DNA of 8,106 nucleotides. Source: Anaerolineae bacterium. GTDB taxonomy: Bacteria > Chloroflexota > Anaerolineae > SpSt-600. Position 1 is the first letter of the stretch, and the number at the start of each line of letters is the position of its first letter. The notes beneath the pieces are model-generated. The model had not been told where the DNA came from. It ran no database searches and saw only the letters and a program-made list of their open reading frames with translations. Below are positions 1-6,268 of the stretch, piece after piece. The translations under genes and the position numbers were made by a program. The stretch spans positions 1-8,106 of the forward strand of contig JAPWUT010000071.1 of the NCBI GenBank assembly GCA_028275425.1, given 5' to 3'.

Positions 1-90
1 GTTGGCTACCACATTTCCGAAGAAGCGCTGGTCACCCCCGAGACAGAAGAAGTGCTCATAGTTCGGGTTCACAAAGATTTCCCTTCCTGA
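1..90 (+). CDS. C-terminal 29 residues of an unrecognised protein (5' end outside window)
   Basis: The first reading frame is open from base 1 to a TGA at 88-90, giving a tail that begins VGYHISEEALVTP and ends VHKDFPS. The stop lies 7 bases before the start of the DUF192 gene, which fits co-transcription. The pattern of a small loop followed by an LVT and then an EVL strand is faintly like the C-terminus of M24 (Xaa-Pro peptidase) proteins, but too little is visible to assign a family. It is called coding because the frame is uninterrupted, its codon use matches its neighbours, and it ends right before the next gene. Confidence 0.55.
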   Translation, partial: VGYHISEEALVTPETEEVLIVRVHKDFPS

Positions 91-97
91 GAGAGCC

Positions 98-460
98 TTG
101 GCCCAGGTTTTCAACCGAACCAAAAACCTAAAATTGACCGACAAAGCCAGAGTCTGTCGGGCTTTTGGGGAAAAAGCCCGTGGCTTCATGTTCCGCCGCT
201 CCCTCAAGCCCGATGAGGTCCTAATCTTCGTGAACGGTAAGGAAAGCAGATGGAACTCCGGGATACACATGCTCTTCGTGTTCACCCCCATAGCCGTAGT
301 TTGGCTCAGCAAAGACAAAAAGGTGGTGGATAAAACCTTGGCTTTGCCTTTCCGGCCTTGGTATTTCCCCTCCCGGCCAGCCCAGTATTTCTTGGAAGGG
401 CCTTCAAGCTTGCTGGAGAAAGTAGAGGTTGGGGATGAGCTGGAGCTTGAAGGGCTTTAG
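98..460 (+). CDS. DUF192 / UPF0127 family protein
   Basis: This is a 120-residue protein that fits DUF192 over nearly its full length. After an N-terminal strand come the family's RGFMFR-type motif (residues 28-33), a central hydrophobic strand pair (IHMLFVFTPIAVVWL, about 56-70), a KKVVD turn, a proline-rich segment with a PSRPAQYFLE block (about 91-100), and the ending VEVGDELEL. The family's biochemical role is not established; many members are exported, but no signal peptide is seen here, so this one is probably cytoplasmic. The start chosen is TTG at 98, because the frame has no ATG before position 188, which would delete the first conserved strand. The ribosome binding site is weak (GAGAG at 91-95). 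The gene follows the preceding one by 7 bases, and its last 26 bases overlap the M23 peptidase gene. Family assignment is firm; function is unknown. Confidence 0.85.
   Translation: MAQVFNRTKNLKLTDKARVCRAFGEKARGFMFRRSLKPDEVLIFVNGKESRWNSGIHMLFVFTPIAVVWLSKDKKVVDKTLALPFRPWYFPSRPAQYFLEGPSSLLEKVEVGDELELEGL
424..428 (+). promoter_or_regulatory. Shine-Dalgarno site that decides the M23 start
   Basis: AGAGG ends six bases before the ATG at 435. The in-frame TTG at 429 directly abuts the site with no spacer, so the ATG is preferred. The site lies within the DUF192 coding sequence, which suggests translational coupling. Confidence 0.6.
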
Positions 461-1334
461 TCTATTGGCCATAGCTGCGATAAGCTTCGCTGCTCCGACT
501 TTCTCCGTTAGCGTTAATCCTCTGCCCCTTCTTCCAGGGGAAACGGCTTCAGTATCAGTAAAGGCTTACACCAATAGCCCTCCGCAGGGGGAATTTGCGG
601 GGCAACCCCTGAGGTTCGTCTGGGATGGAGAAAGCTGGGTGGCTTTCCTCGGAGTGCACGCCCTCACAAAGCCGGGGAAATACAACCTCCGAATCTGCCT
701 CCCTTCAGGCCCCTGCCAAGAGATGGAGCTATCCGTGGCCCCTAAGTATTACCCTTTGGAAAGGCTACGCTTACCTGCGGAGAAAACGGCCCTCTTAAAG
801 CCGGAGCTCGTGAAAGAGGAGAGAGAAATAGTGGCAAAGGCTTACTCCACATTCTCGGCCAAGCCGATGTGGTTTCTCCCCTTTTCCCCACCCCTAAAAG
901 GAGAGTTAGTGGTAACTTCCCCTTTCGGCTTAAGAAGAGCCTACGGCAACTCTCCCCCTTCGGGCTTCCACGATGGGGTTGACTTTAGGGCCAAGGAGGG
1001 GATGCCTGTCTATGCCCCGGCGCCAGGGAGGGTCATCCTGGCCAGGGAACTTCTCTTAAGGGGTAAGATGGTCATCCTGGACCACGGAGCCGGCGTAATG
1101 AGCGGCTTCCTCCACCTTTCGGAGATAGAGGTCAAAGAAGGCCAAGAAGTTAAGAGGGGGGAACTTATAGGCAAAGTGGGGAACACAGGCCTATCCACTG
1201 CCCCTCACCTCCACTGGGAAGTTAGGGTGAACGGGGTGGCGGTAAACCCGCTTACTTGGCTGGAGAAGAGCTTCAGGCCTGAAAGGCCACCATTCCTCAA
1301 AAACCAGCGCGCCTGGCTTCGCTTAATTCCTTGA
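435..1334 (+). CDS. Secreted M23 (LytM-type) peptidoglycan endopeptidase
   Basis: This 299-residue protein should cut peptide cross-links in peptidoglycan outside the membrane. Residues 1-24 form a signal peptide: a Lys near the start, a hydrophobic core LLAIAAISFAA, and a likely cut near residues 18-20. An Ig-like beta domain follows (about 25-105), as in M23 proteins with an N-terminal accessory domain; it holds a close Cys pair (C88, C94). A linker comes next, then the catalytic domain (about 155-280). The expected metal and catalytic residues are all present: H179 and D183 in HDGVDF, H227 in FLHLS, and H258/H260 in APHLHWE. By family knowledge H179, D183 and H260 bind Zn while H227 and H258 act in catalysis, so it is predicted to be active. 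The start is ATG 435, chosen on ribosome-site spacing; TTG 429 would add two residues. The stop codon lies inside the -35 box of the next promoter. The exact bond cleaved and any role in division or growth cannot be read from the sequence. Confidence 0.92.
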   Translation: MSWSLKGFSLLAIAAISFAAPTFSVSVNPLPLLPGETASVSVKAYTNSPPQGEFAGQPLRFVWDGESWVAFLGVHALTKPGKYNLRICLPSGPCQEMELSVAPKYYPLERLRLPAEKTALLKPELVKEEREIVAKAYSTFSAKPMWFLPFSPPLKGELVVTSPFGLRRAYGNSPPSGFHDGVDFRAKEGMPVYAPAPGRVILARELLLRGKMVILDHGAGVMSGFLHLSEIEVKEGQEVKRGELIGKVGNTGLSTAPHLHWEVRVNGVAVNPLTWLEKSFRPERPPFLKNQRAWLRLIP

Positions 1335-1359
1335 CACCAATCCCGCCAAAAGGTATAAT
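1331..1359 (+). promoter_or_regulatory. Perfect-consensus sigma70-type promoter for the downstream six-gene operon
   Basis: TTGACA at 1331-1336 and TATAAT at 1354-1359 are separated by exactly 17 bases, matching the housekeeping sigma consensus at all twelve positions. Transcription should begin near 1365-1368, leaving a leader of about 30 bases before the ATG at 1396. The -35 box contains the TGA stop of the M23 gene (1332-1334). There is no extended -10 TG, and no clear operator palindrome was seen. With no terminator visible before it, read-through from the upstream unit may add to expression. Confidence 0.88.
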
Positions 1360-1383
1360 GAGCCCGGTTATTACCCCGTTGAA

Positions 1384-1390
1384 AAGGAGG
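1384..1390 (+). promoter_or_regulatory. Strong Shine-Dalgarno site for the NfnA/SudB-like gene
   Basis: AAGGAGG ends five bases before ATG 1396, near the ideal for strong initiation. Together with the consensus promoter just upstream it suggests a well-expressed first gene. Confidence 0.8.
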
Positions 1391-1395
1391 ACAAG

Positions 1396-2232
1396 ATGTA
1401 CGAAATCTTGGAGAAGCACGACCATTCCCCGGTAACTAAGGAGTTCAAGGTCTATGCCCCCAGGGTAGCTTCCAAAGCCAAAGCCGGCCAATTTGTAATA
1501 GTAGTTCCTTGGGAGAAGGGGGAGAGGGTCCCCCTGACCATAGCTGACTTCAGCCGGGAAGAAGGTTGGATAACCCTCGTCTTCCTGGTAGTGGGGAAAA
1601 GCACGAAGTTTATGGCCGGGATGAAGCCTGGCGACCGCCTGTACGCGGTAGTCGGTCCGCTCGGCAACCCATCCGAAATTGAGCATTACGGAACCGTGGT
1701 CTGTGTAGGTGGAGGGCTTGGCATAGCCCCCATTTACCCCATAGCCCGAGAGCTCCGGAAAATCGGCAATTACATAATTTCCATCATCGGTGCCAGAACC
1801 AAGGAGCTATTGTTCTGGGAGGACAAAATCCGCTCCGTAAGCGATGAGCTAATTGTGTGCACCGACGACGGCTCCTACGGCCGCCAAGGAGTGGTCACTG
1901 TCCCGCTGAAGGAACTGTTGGAAAGCGGCCGCAAAATAGACGTGGTCTGGGCTATTGGGCCGGCCATAATGATGAAGTTCTGCTCCCTGACCACCAAGCC
2001 CTTCGGGGTAAAAACAATTGTAAGCCTGAACCCGATAATGGTGGATGGCACGGGCATGTGCGGAGCTTGCCGGGTTGAAGTGGACGGAAAAACTCGCTTC
2101 GCTTGCGTTGATGGCCCAGAGTTTGATGGCCATAAAGTGGACTGGGATTTGCTCATGGCTCGCCAGAGGCTCTATTGCGAGCAAGAAAAGCTTGCGGTGG
2201 AACTATTTGAGAAGCAGGAGGCAAAGTGCTAA
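1396..2232 (+). CDS. NfnA/SudB/PyrK-like FAD- and NAD(P)-binding [2Fe-2S] reductase subunit
   Basis: This 278-residue protein belongs to the ferredoxin-NADP reductase-like family that includes NfnA (ferredoxin:NADP reductase alpha), SudB (sulfide dehydrogenase) and PyrK. These proteins pass electrons between NAD(P)H, FAD and an iron-sulfur centre. An N-terminal FAD barrel holds RVPLTIAD (44-51) and a GPLGNP loop (87-92). The nucleotide-binding domain begins with VCVGGGLGIAPIY (102-114). The C-terminal cluster motif has C222, C225 and C237. Where PyrK has a first cysteine four residues ahead of the pair, this protein has D217. An Asp plus three Cys ligand set is what has been reported for NfnA and Pyrococcus SudB, so the match is with that branch rather than with dihydroorotate dehydrogenase. 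NfnA normally works with NfnB, the glutamate-synthase-small-subunit-like partner encoded next to it. Here the next gene is instead an M16 peptidase overlapping by 7 bases. The protein may pair with an NfnB encoded elsewhere or with another partner. It is the first gene after the consensus promoter. Confidence 0.88.
   Translation: MYEILEKHDHSPVTKEFKVYAPRVASKAKAGQFVIVVPWEKGERVPLTIADFSREEGWITLVFLVVGKSTKFMAGMKPGDRLYAVVGPLGNPSEIEHYGTVVCVGGGLGIAPIYPIARELRKIGNYIISIIGARTKELLFWEDKIRSVSDELIVCTDDGSYGRQGVVTVPLKELLESGRKIDVVWAIGPAIMMKFCSLTTKPFGVKTIVSLNPIMVDGTGMCGACRVEVDGKTRFACVDGPEFDGHKVDWDLLMARQRLYCEQEKLAVELFEKQEAKC
2216..2221 (+). promoter_or_regulatory. Shine-Dalgarno site supporting the GTG start of the M16 gene
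   Basis: AGGAGG lies four bases before GTG 2226, inside the end of the preceding gene. It supports a GTG start and a 7-base overlap, with translation likely coupled to the reductase gene. Confidence 0.75.
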
Positions 2233-3506
2233 GGCCACAGAAGACCTACCTGCCCAGCGGCATCCGCCTTTTAGTCACGCCCCTACCTCACACTATGGCC
2301 GTAAGCATAGCCTTCATGGTAGGGGTTGGCTCTCGGTATGAAAGCGACCCAGAAGGGGGTGCTTCCCACTTCATTGAGCACGTAGTCTTCAAGGGGACTG
2401 CTAAATGGCCTACCGCTAAGGACATCGCTTCTTCCGTGGAAGGGGTTGGGGGAATAATCAACGGAAGCACTTCCCAAGAAATGACCTCTTACTGGCTTAA
2501 GCTGCCAAAAGGCCACTGGAAACTGGGCTTTGAGCTCCTGTGCGATTTGCTCTTAAGCCCGCTCTTCCGAGAAGAAGACGTGGAAAAAGAGAGGGCCGTT
2601 ATTTTAGAGGAATTGCGGGGGATGAAGGACTCCCCCGAGGACTGGGTTTTCGTAATGGCTGCAAGCATCCTCTGGCCCAATCACCCCTTAGGCCGGGAAA
2701 TCATAGGCACAAATGAAAGCTTACAGGCCCTTTCCAAGGAAAAGCTCTTAGACTTCAGGGCCAAACACTATACCCCCAAGAACGTAGTGGTAAGCATAGC
2801 CGGAGCTATCACGGCTGAGGAAGCCCTGGAAGCCACCGAGCGTTACCTATCAACTTGGGAAGGCTCCTCACCCCCCTCCTTCATCCCTGCTCCCGCCCCC
2901 TCCGATGGTCCAATCCAGGCCTATGAAAGCCGTCGGGTTGAGCAAACTCACCTTGTCCTCACCTGGTATGGCCTTTCCCTCAATCACCCCGACCGATTTG
3001 CCCTTTCAATCCTTAATGCCATCTTGGGGGAAGGGATGAGCTCCCGGCTGTTCACAGAGATAAGGGAGAAGAGAGGGCTCGCCTACAACATCAGCTCTTA
3101 CCTTGAATTCTTCACCGATTCAGGCTCTATGGGGGTGGCTGCGGGGATATCGCCCAACCGCCTGGAGGAAGCCCTTAAGGCCATCATTGAACAATTGGCC
3201 CTCCTCAAAACCCAAGAAGTGCCCGAAGAGGAGCTCACCAAAGCCAAAGAGTTCGTGAAAGGCCGCCTCCTCCTCCAGCTTGAAGATTCCCTGAGCCTGG
3301 CCTTCTGGTACGGAAGGCAAGAACTCCTCCTCGGCCGAACCTTGACCCCCTCTGAAGTAATCCAAGCCATTGACGCCGTAACTTCCCAGGATGTAAGGAG
3401 AGTGGCCGGAGAACTAATGAAATCCTCAAGGATGAAGCTGGCGGTAATCGGCCCCTATAGGAAAGAAAAAAGCTGGATAAGGACGGTGGAAAGCCTTGGC
3501 TCTTAG
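2226..3506 (+). CDS. M16 family zinc metallopeptidase (processing-peptidase beta-like)
   Basis: This 426-residue protein has the two-lobed M16B build. The N-terminal lobe carries the inverted zinc motif HFIEH (H48, E51, H52), and the third ligand is a Glu at 128 or 129 in VILEEL, about 75 residues further on, as the family requires. The C-terminal lobe has the glycine-rich stretch GEGMSSRLF (268-276) and the R283/Y287 pair of EKRGLAY, used in substrate binding. It should therefore be an active peptidase on short or unfolded peptides; bacterial members are often cytoplasmic, and no signal peptide is seen. Many M16B enzymes occur as an active/inactive pair of genes. Only one is present here, so a homodimer, as known for some bacterial members, is the simplest model. 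The start is GTG 2226, with a good ribosome site. The gene overlaps the reductase gene by 7 bases and the kinase gene by 11. The substrate is unknown; the operon gives no direct hint of one. Confidence 0.93.
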   Translation: MLRPQKTYLPSGIRLLVTPLPHTMAVSIAFMVGVGSRYESDPEGGASHFIEHVVFKGTAKWPTAKDIASSVEGVGGIINGSTSQEMTSYWLKLPKGHWKLGFELLCDLLLSPLFREEDVEKERAVILEELRGMKDSPEDWVFVMAASILWPNHPLGREIIGTNESLQALSKEKLLDFRAKHYTPKNVVVSIAGAITAEEALEATERYLSTWEGSSPPSFIPAPAPSDGPIQAYESRRVEQTHLVLTWYGLSLNHPDRFALSILNAILGEGMSSRLFTEIREKRGLAYNISSYLEFFTDSGSMGVAAGISPNRLEEALKAIIEQLALLKTQEVPEEELTKAKEFVKGRLLLQLEDSLSLAFWYGRQELLLGRTLTPSEVIQAIDAVTSQDVRRVAGELMKSSRMKLAVIGPYRKEKSWIRTVESLGS

Positions 3507-5076
3507 AGGGCGAATCCTGGTTGTAGATGACGAGCCATCCATAAGGAAAATATGCCAGTTCATACTCCAGATGATGGACTTTGAAGTGGAAACCGCTGCC
3601 GATGGCATGGAGGCAGTGGAAAAGGCCAAGGGAAAACCATTTGACCTCATCATCACCGACATTAAATTGCCAGGGATTGATGGGGTTGAAACCGCCAGGC
3701 TCATCCGCGAGCTTTACCCCGATGTCCCTTGGATTGTAATAACCGCCTACGGCCAGTTAGACTTGGCCCTGAAAGCCATAAGGCTTGGAGTCAACGGCTT
3801 CCTCCTCAAACCCTTCTCCCCCGACGAACTCAAGGTCGTGGTCAACCACGTCTTGGAAATGGACCAGTTGAGAAGGGAAAGCCTACGCATTAAAGCCCTC
3901 CTACCCCTGTTTGAAATCTCCAAAACCCTCCTCAGCACCTTGGAAACCGGAGAACTGGAGGGAAAGTTATTGCACATAGCCCGAGAAAGCCTTTCCGCCG
4001 ATGGGGTATGGATGTATGAAGTGGATTGGGACAAGCTCCTCGGAAATCCACCCGATTCCCTCTCCTCACTCTCCCTTGAGCTTCAAGCAGCATTGATGAA
4101 AGCTTTGGAAAAGAGCAATACCGCTTTCCTCTGGACCAGGGAAAGGCCCGAAGAGGCAACCTCCCTCATGGTCAAAGCTAACCTTGACCAGCTTCTGGCC
4201 GCACCTTTGAGAGCAGGGGAGAGACTGCTGGGCTTCCTGGCCGCTTTTAAAACTGTAGGTTCTACCCCCTTCCGGCCCTCAGACCAAGATTTCCTCACCA
4301 TATTGGCCGGGCAAGGCGCCGTAGCCTTGGAGAACGCCAAACTCTTTGAGCACGTCCAGAAAGCCTTCGTAGAACTGCAAGAGCTTGAAAGGCTCAAGAG
4401 CAACTTCGTGACCTTAATCGCCCACGAGTTCCGTACCCCACTCTCCCTCATCCTCGGCTACGCCTCAATCCTCAGCGAAGAAATCCAGGATTCACGCCTC
4501 AAAAGCTTTGCCGAGATAATCGTTCACAATGCAAAACGCCTTTCCTCTCTGCTCCAGGACATGCTGGACTTCAAGCGTCTGGAAAAGAAAGCCACTTCAA
4601 TCCAATTGGAACCAATTTTCCTGCCCGAGCTTGTGGAAAGGGTTGTGGAAAACTACAGGCCCATCATCCAGGACAAAAGCCTTGAGGTGACCGTAGATAT
4701 ACCCCCTGAAGTCCAAAAAGTTCAAGCCGACCCTGCCAAACTGGAAGTAGTATTGAGCAACTTGCTTTCCAATGCTGTAAAATTCACCCCGGCCGGAGGG
4801 AAAATAACGGTAGGGGCCAAGCTCATGGATAGGCCCTACATGTTTGTGAAGGATACGGGCATAGGAATCCCGCCTGAAGAGAGGGAGAAAATCTTCCACA
4901 GCTTCTACCAAATAGGGGAGCCGGGCAAAGAGAGCAAAGGCCTTGGCCTCGGACTCTACATAGCAAAGGAGCTTGTAACCATGTGGGGTGGGAGGATATG
5001 GGTTGAAAGCGAGGTAGGCAAAGGGAGCACGTTCTGGTTCACTTTGCCAGTGGTGGAGGGAAAGCATGCCAGCTAA
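3496..5076 (+). CDS. Soluble hybrid histidine kinase, REC-GAF-HisKA-HATPase
   Basis: This 526-residue signalling protein has three parts and no membrane segment. Residues 4-122 are a receiver domain with the acidic pair D11/D12, phospho-acceptor D55 (LIITDIKLPG), T83 and K105 (KPF). Residues about 135-285 look like a GAF sensor domain, with a core LLAAPLRAGERLLGFLAAF and the ending GQGAVALENAKLF. A short coiled coil (about 285-305) leads to the H box, where H310 sits in IAHEFRTPLS. The ATP-binding domain has the N box (N422, N426), the G1 box DTGIGIPP (453-460) and the G2 box GLGLGLYIAKEL (482-493). All key residues are present, so autophosphorylation should work. The N-terminal receiver suggests it takes phosphate from another kinase or is modulated by one. 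No output regulator is encoded nearby. The start is TTG 3496, giving a natural receiver N-terminus; its ribosome site (GGTGGA, 3485-3490) is modest. It overlaps the M16 gene by 11 bases and the HgdB-like gene by 11. The GAF ligand is unknown. Confidence 0.93.
   Translation: MALRGRILVVDDEPSIRKICQFILQMMDFEVETAADGMEAVEKAKGKPFDLIITDIKLPGIDGVETARLIRELYPDVPWIVITAYGQLDLALKAIRLGVNGFLLKPFSPDELKVVVNHVLEMDQLRRESLRIKALLPLFEISKTLLSTLETGELEGKLLHIARESLSADGVWMYEVDWDKLLGNPPDSLSSLSLELQAALMKALEKSNTAFLWTRERPEEATSLMVKANLDQLLAAPLRAGERLLGFLAAFKTVGSTPFRPSDQDFLTILAGQGAVALENAKLFEHVQKAFVELQELERLKSNFVTLIAHEFRTPLSLILGYASILSEEIQDSRLKSFAEIIVHNAKRLSSLLQDMLDFKRLEKKATSIQLEPIFLPELVERVVENYRPIIQDKSLEVTVDIPPEVQKVQADPAKLEVVLSNLLSNAVKFTPAGGKITVGAKLMDRPYMFVKDTGIGIPPEEREKIFHSFYQIGEPGKESKGLGLGLYIAKELVTMWGGRIWVESEVGKGSTFWFTLPVVEGKHAS
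5055..5060 (+). promoter_or_regulatory. Shine-Dalgarno site for the HgdB-like gene
   Basis: GGAGGG ends five bases before ATG 5066, inside the kinase gene. It supports this start and the 11-base overlap. Confidence 0.7.
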
Positions 5077-6268
5077 GCGCCTCCAAAGCAGCCGAATCCT
5101 CAGCAAATTGATGGAAAGACACTACCTTAAAATCCGATACCTACGCTTCTTCCGACCCCTGGCCTGGGTCACAAGTGGAGCTCCGGTGGAAATCCTCAGG
5201 GCTATGGGGATTGAGGTTGCTTACCCCGAAAATTACGGAGCGTTATGCGGGGCAAGAGGAGTAGGGACGGCCCTGAGCGAAGAAGCCGAAGCCCACGGCT
5301 ACGCCCCCGAACTCTGCTCTTACGCTAAAATCAACCTCGGAAGCATATTCAACCCCTCTTCGGCCCCGCTGAAAGGCCTGCCCAAACCCGACCTCTTAAT
5401 CGTCTGCAACAACATCTGCGGGACGGTGGTAAAATGGTTTGAAGCCCTTGCCTACCGCTACCGCATCCCCATCTTCATCCTGGACACCCCATTCCTCCAC
5501 GATGACCTTGAGCCTCACATCGTCCGGTATGTGCGGAGCCAACTGGAAGAGATGATTGAGTTCATTGAGCGCCATACTCGCCGTCGCCTCAACCAAAAGC
5601 GCTTCCAAGAAGTCCTGGAACTATCCAATGAGTGCGTCCACCTATGGGGTGAGATAAGACGGATGTGCAAAGCCCGGCCTTCCCCGCTCAACGCCCCCGA
5701 CCTCTTCGTCAACATGGCGGCCATAGTAGTGCTCAGGGGGACTAAGGAAGCGGTTGAGTATTACCGCACCCTTCGCAACGAGGTTAAACAAAGGGTTGAA
5801 CGCGGCGAAGGGGCCATCCCCGAAGAACGCCACCGCCTATTGTGGGATAACATAGCCCTCTGGAACCGCCTCTACCGCTTCTACTCCCACTTCGCCAAGA
5901 GGGGATGCTGCTTTGTGGTTGACACTTATACAGGCGCTTGGGACAACCCTGTTGAGGATGGCGAGCCTTTGGAAGCTTTGGCCCGCGCCTATACCTCCGT
6001 CCTCCTTAACCGAAGCCTCTCCTACCGAGCTCGCCAGATGATAGAGCTGATTAGAGAGTACGAAGTGGACGGCTTCGTAATGCACTCCAACCGCTCCTGC
6101 AAGCCCTATTCCCTCGGCCAATACGATATCAAGCGTATCGTCAGTGCCGAAACGGGAGTCCCAGGCCTGATAATAGACGCCGACATGTGTGATTCTCGCT
6201 ACTACTCCGAAGAGCAAATCCGCAACCGCATTGATGCTTTCATTGAACAACTGGAGAGCGGTGTGTGA
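5066..6268 (+). CDS. 2-hydroxyacyl-CoA dehydratase / benzoyl-CoA reductase family iron-sulfur protein (HgdB/BcrB-like), unpaired
   Basis: This 400-residue protein fits the family of HgdA/HgdB, HadB/HadC, BcrB/BcrC and the double-cubane cluster proteins across its full length. Recognisable blocks are PLAWVTSGAPVEILRAMG (31-48), YPENYGALCGARG (53-65), the C84 block PELCSYAKINLG (81-92), CNNICG (114-119), a long helical middle region, HSNRSCKPYSLGQYDIKR (340-357) and a DADMCDSRYYSEEQ segment (371-384). Likely cluster ligands are C84, one or both of C114/C118, and C345; C61 and C375 are further conserved-looking cysteines. Family members use low-potential iron-sulfur clusters, reduced by an ATP-dependent activator, to dehydrate 2-hydroxyacyl-CoAs or reduce aromatic CoA esters. 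Those dehydratases and reductases have two related subunits plus an activator (HgdC/BcrAD type). None is encoded beside this gene, so the substrate cannot be assigned. A homodimeric double-cubane-type protein is an alternative. It is flanked by the kinase (11-base overlap) and holB (8-base overlap) and should be cytoplasmic and oxygen sensitive. Confidence 0.88.
   Translation: MPAKRLQSSRILSKLMERHYLKIRYLRFFRPLAWVTSGAPVEILRAMGIEVAYPENYGALCGARGVGTALSEEAEAHGYAPELCSYAKINLGSIFNPSSAPLKGLPKPDLLIVCNNICGTVVKWFEALAYRYRIPIFILDTPFLHDDLEPHIVRYVRSQLEEMIEFIERHTRRRLNQKRFQEVLELSNECVHLWGEIRRMCKARPSPLNAPDLFVNMAAIVVLRGTKEAVEYYRTLRNEVKQRVERGEGAIPEERHRLLWDNIALWNRLYRFYSHFAKRGCCFVVDTYTGAWDNPVEDGEPLEALARAYTSVLLNRSLSYRARQMIELIREYEVDGFVMHSNRSCKPYSLGQYDIKRIVSAETGVPGLIIDADMCDSRYYSEEQIRNRIDAFIEQLESGV

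Noticed and set aside
1335..1395. Possible riboswitch or attenuator in the leader
   Set aside because: The predicted leader is only about 30 bases, too short for a structured riboswitch, and no stable hairpin was found.
1297..1686. 129-residue minus-strand open frame spanning the promoter region
   Set aside because: It would run through a perfect + strand promoter and the FAD-binding domain of the reductase, and the peptide shows no recognisable features.
2045..2341. 98-residue + strand frame bridging the reductase and M16 genes, possibly a frameshift or fusion
   Set aside because: Both neighbouring proteins are complete with normal ends and a good ribosome site at the junction, so this third frame is a shadow.
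4597..5106. 169-residue open frame on the minus strand opposite the kinase ATP-binding domain
   Set aside because: It lies wholly antisense to a kinase region with intact N, G1 and G2 boxes, has no recognisable motif, and is explained by the third-position bias of the sense gene.
5918..5950. A TTGACA-like box inside the HgdB-like gene
   Set aside because: No TATAAT-like box occurs at 16-18 bases downstream, so it is not supported as an internal promoter.
6189..6260. Longer holB start adding 24 residues
   Set aside because: The added residues are out-of-frame reading of the conserved end of the HgdB-like gene and do not resemble a delta' N-terminus, which normally begins just before the IGHE-type motif.
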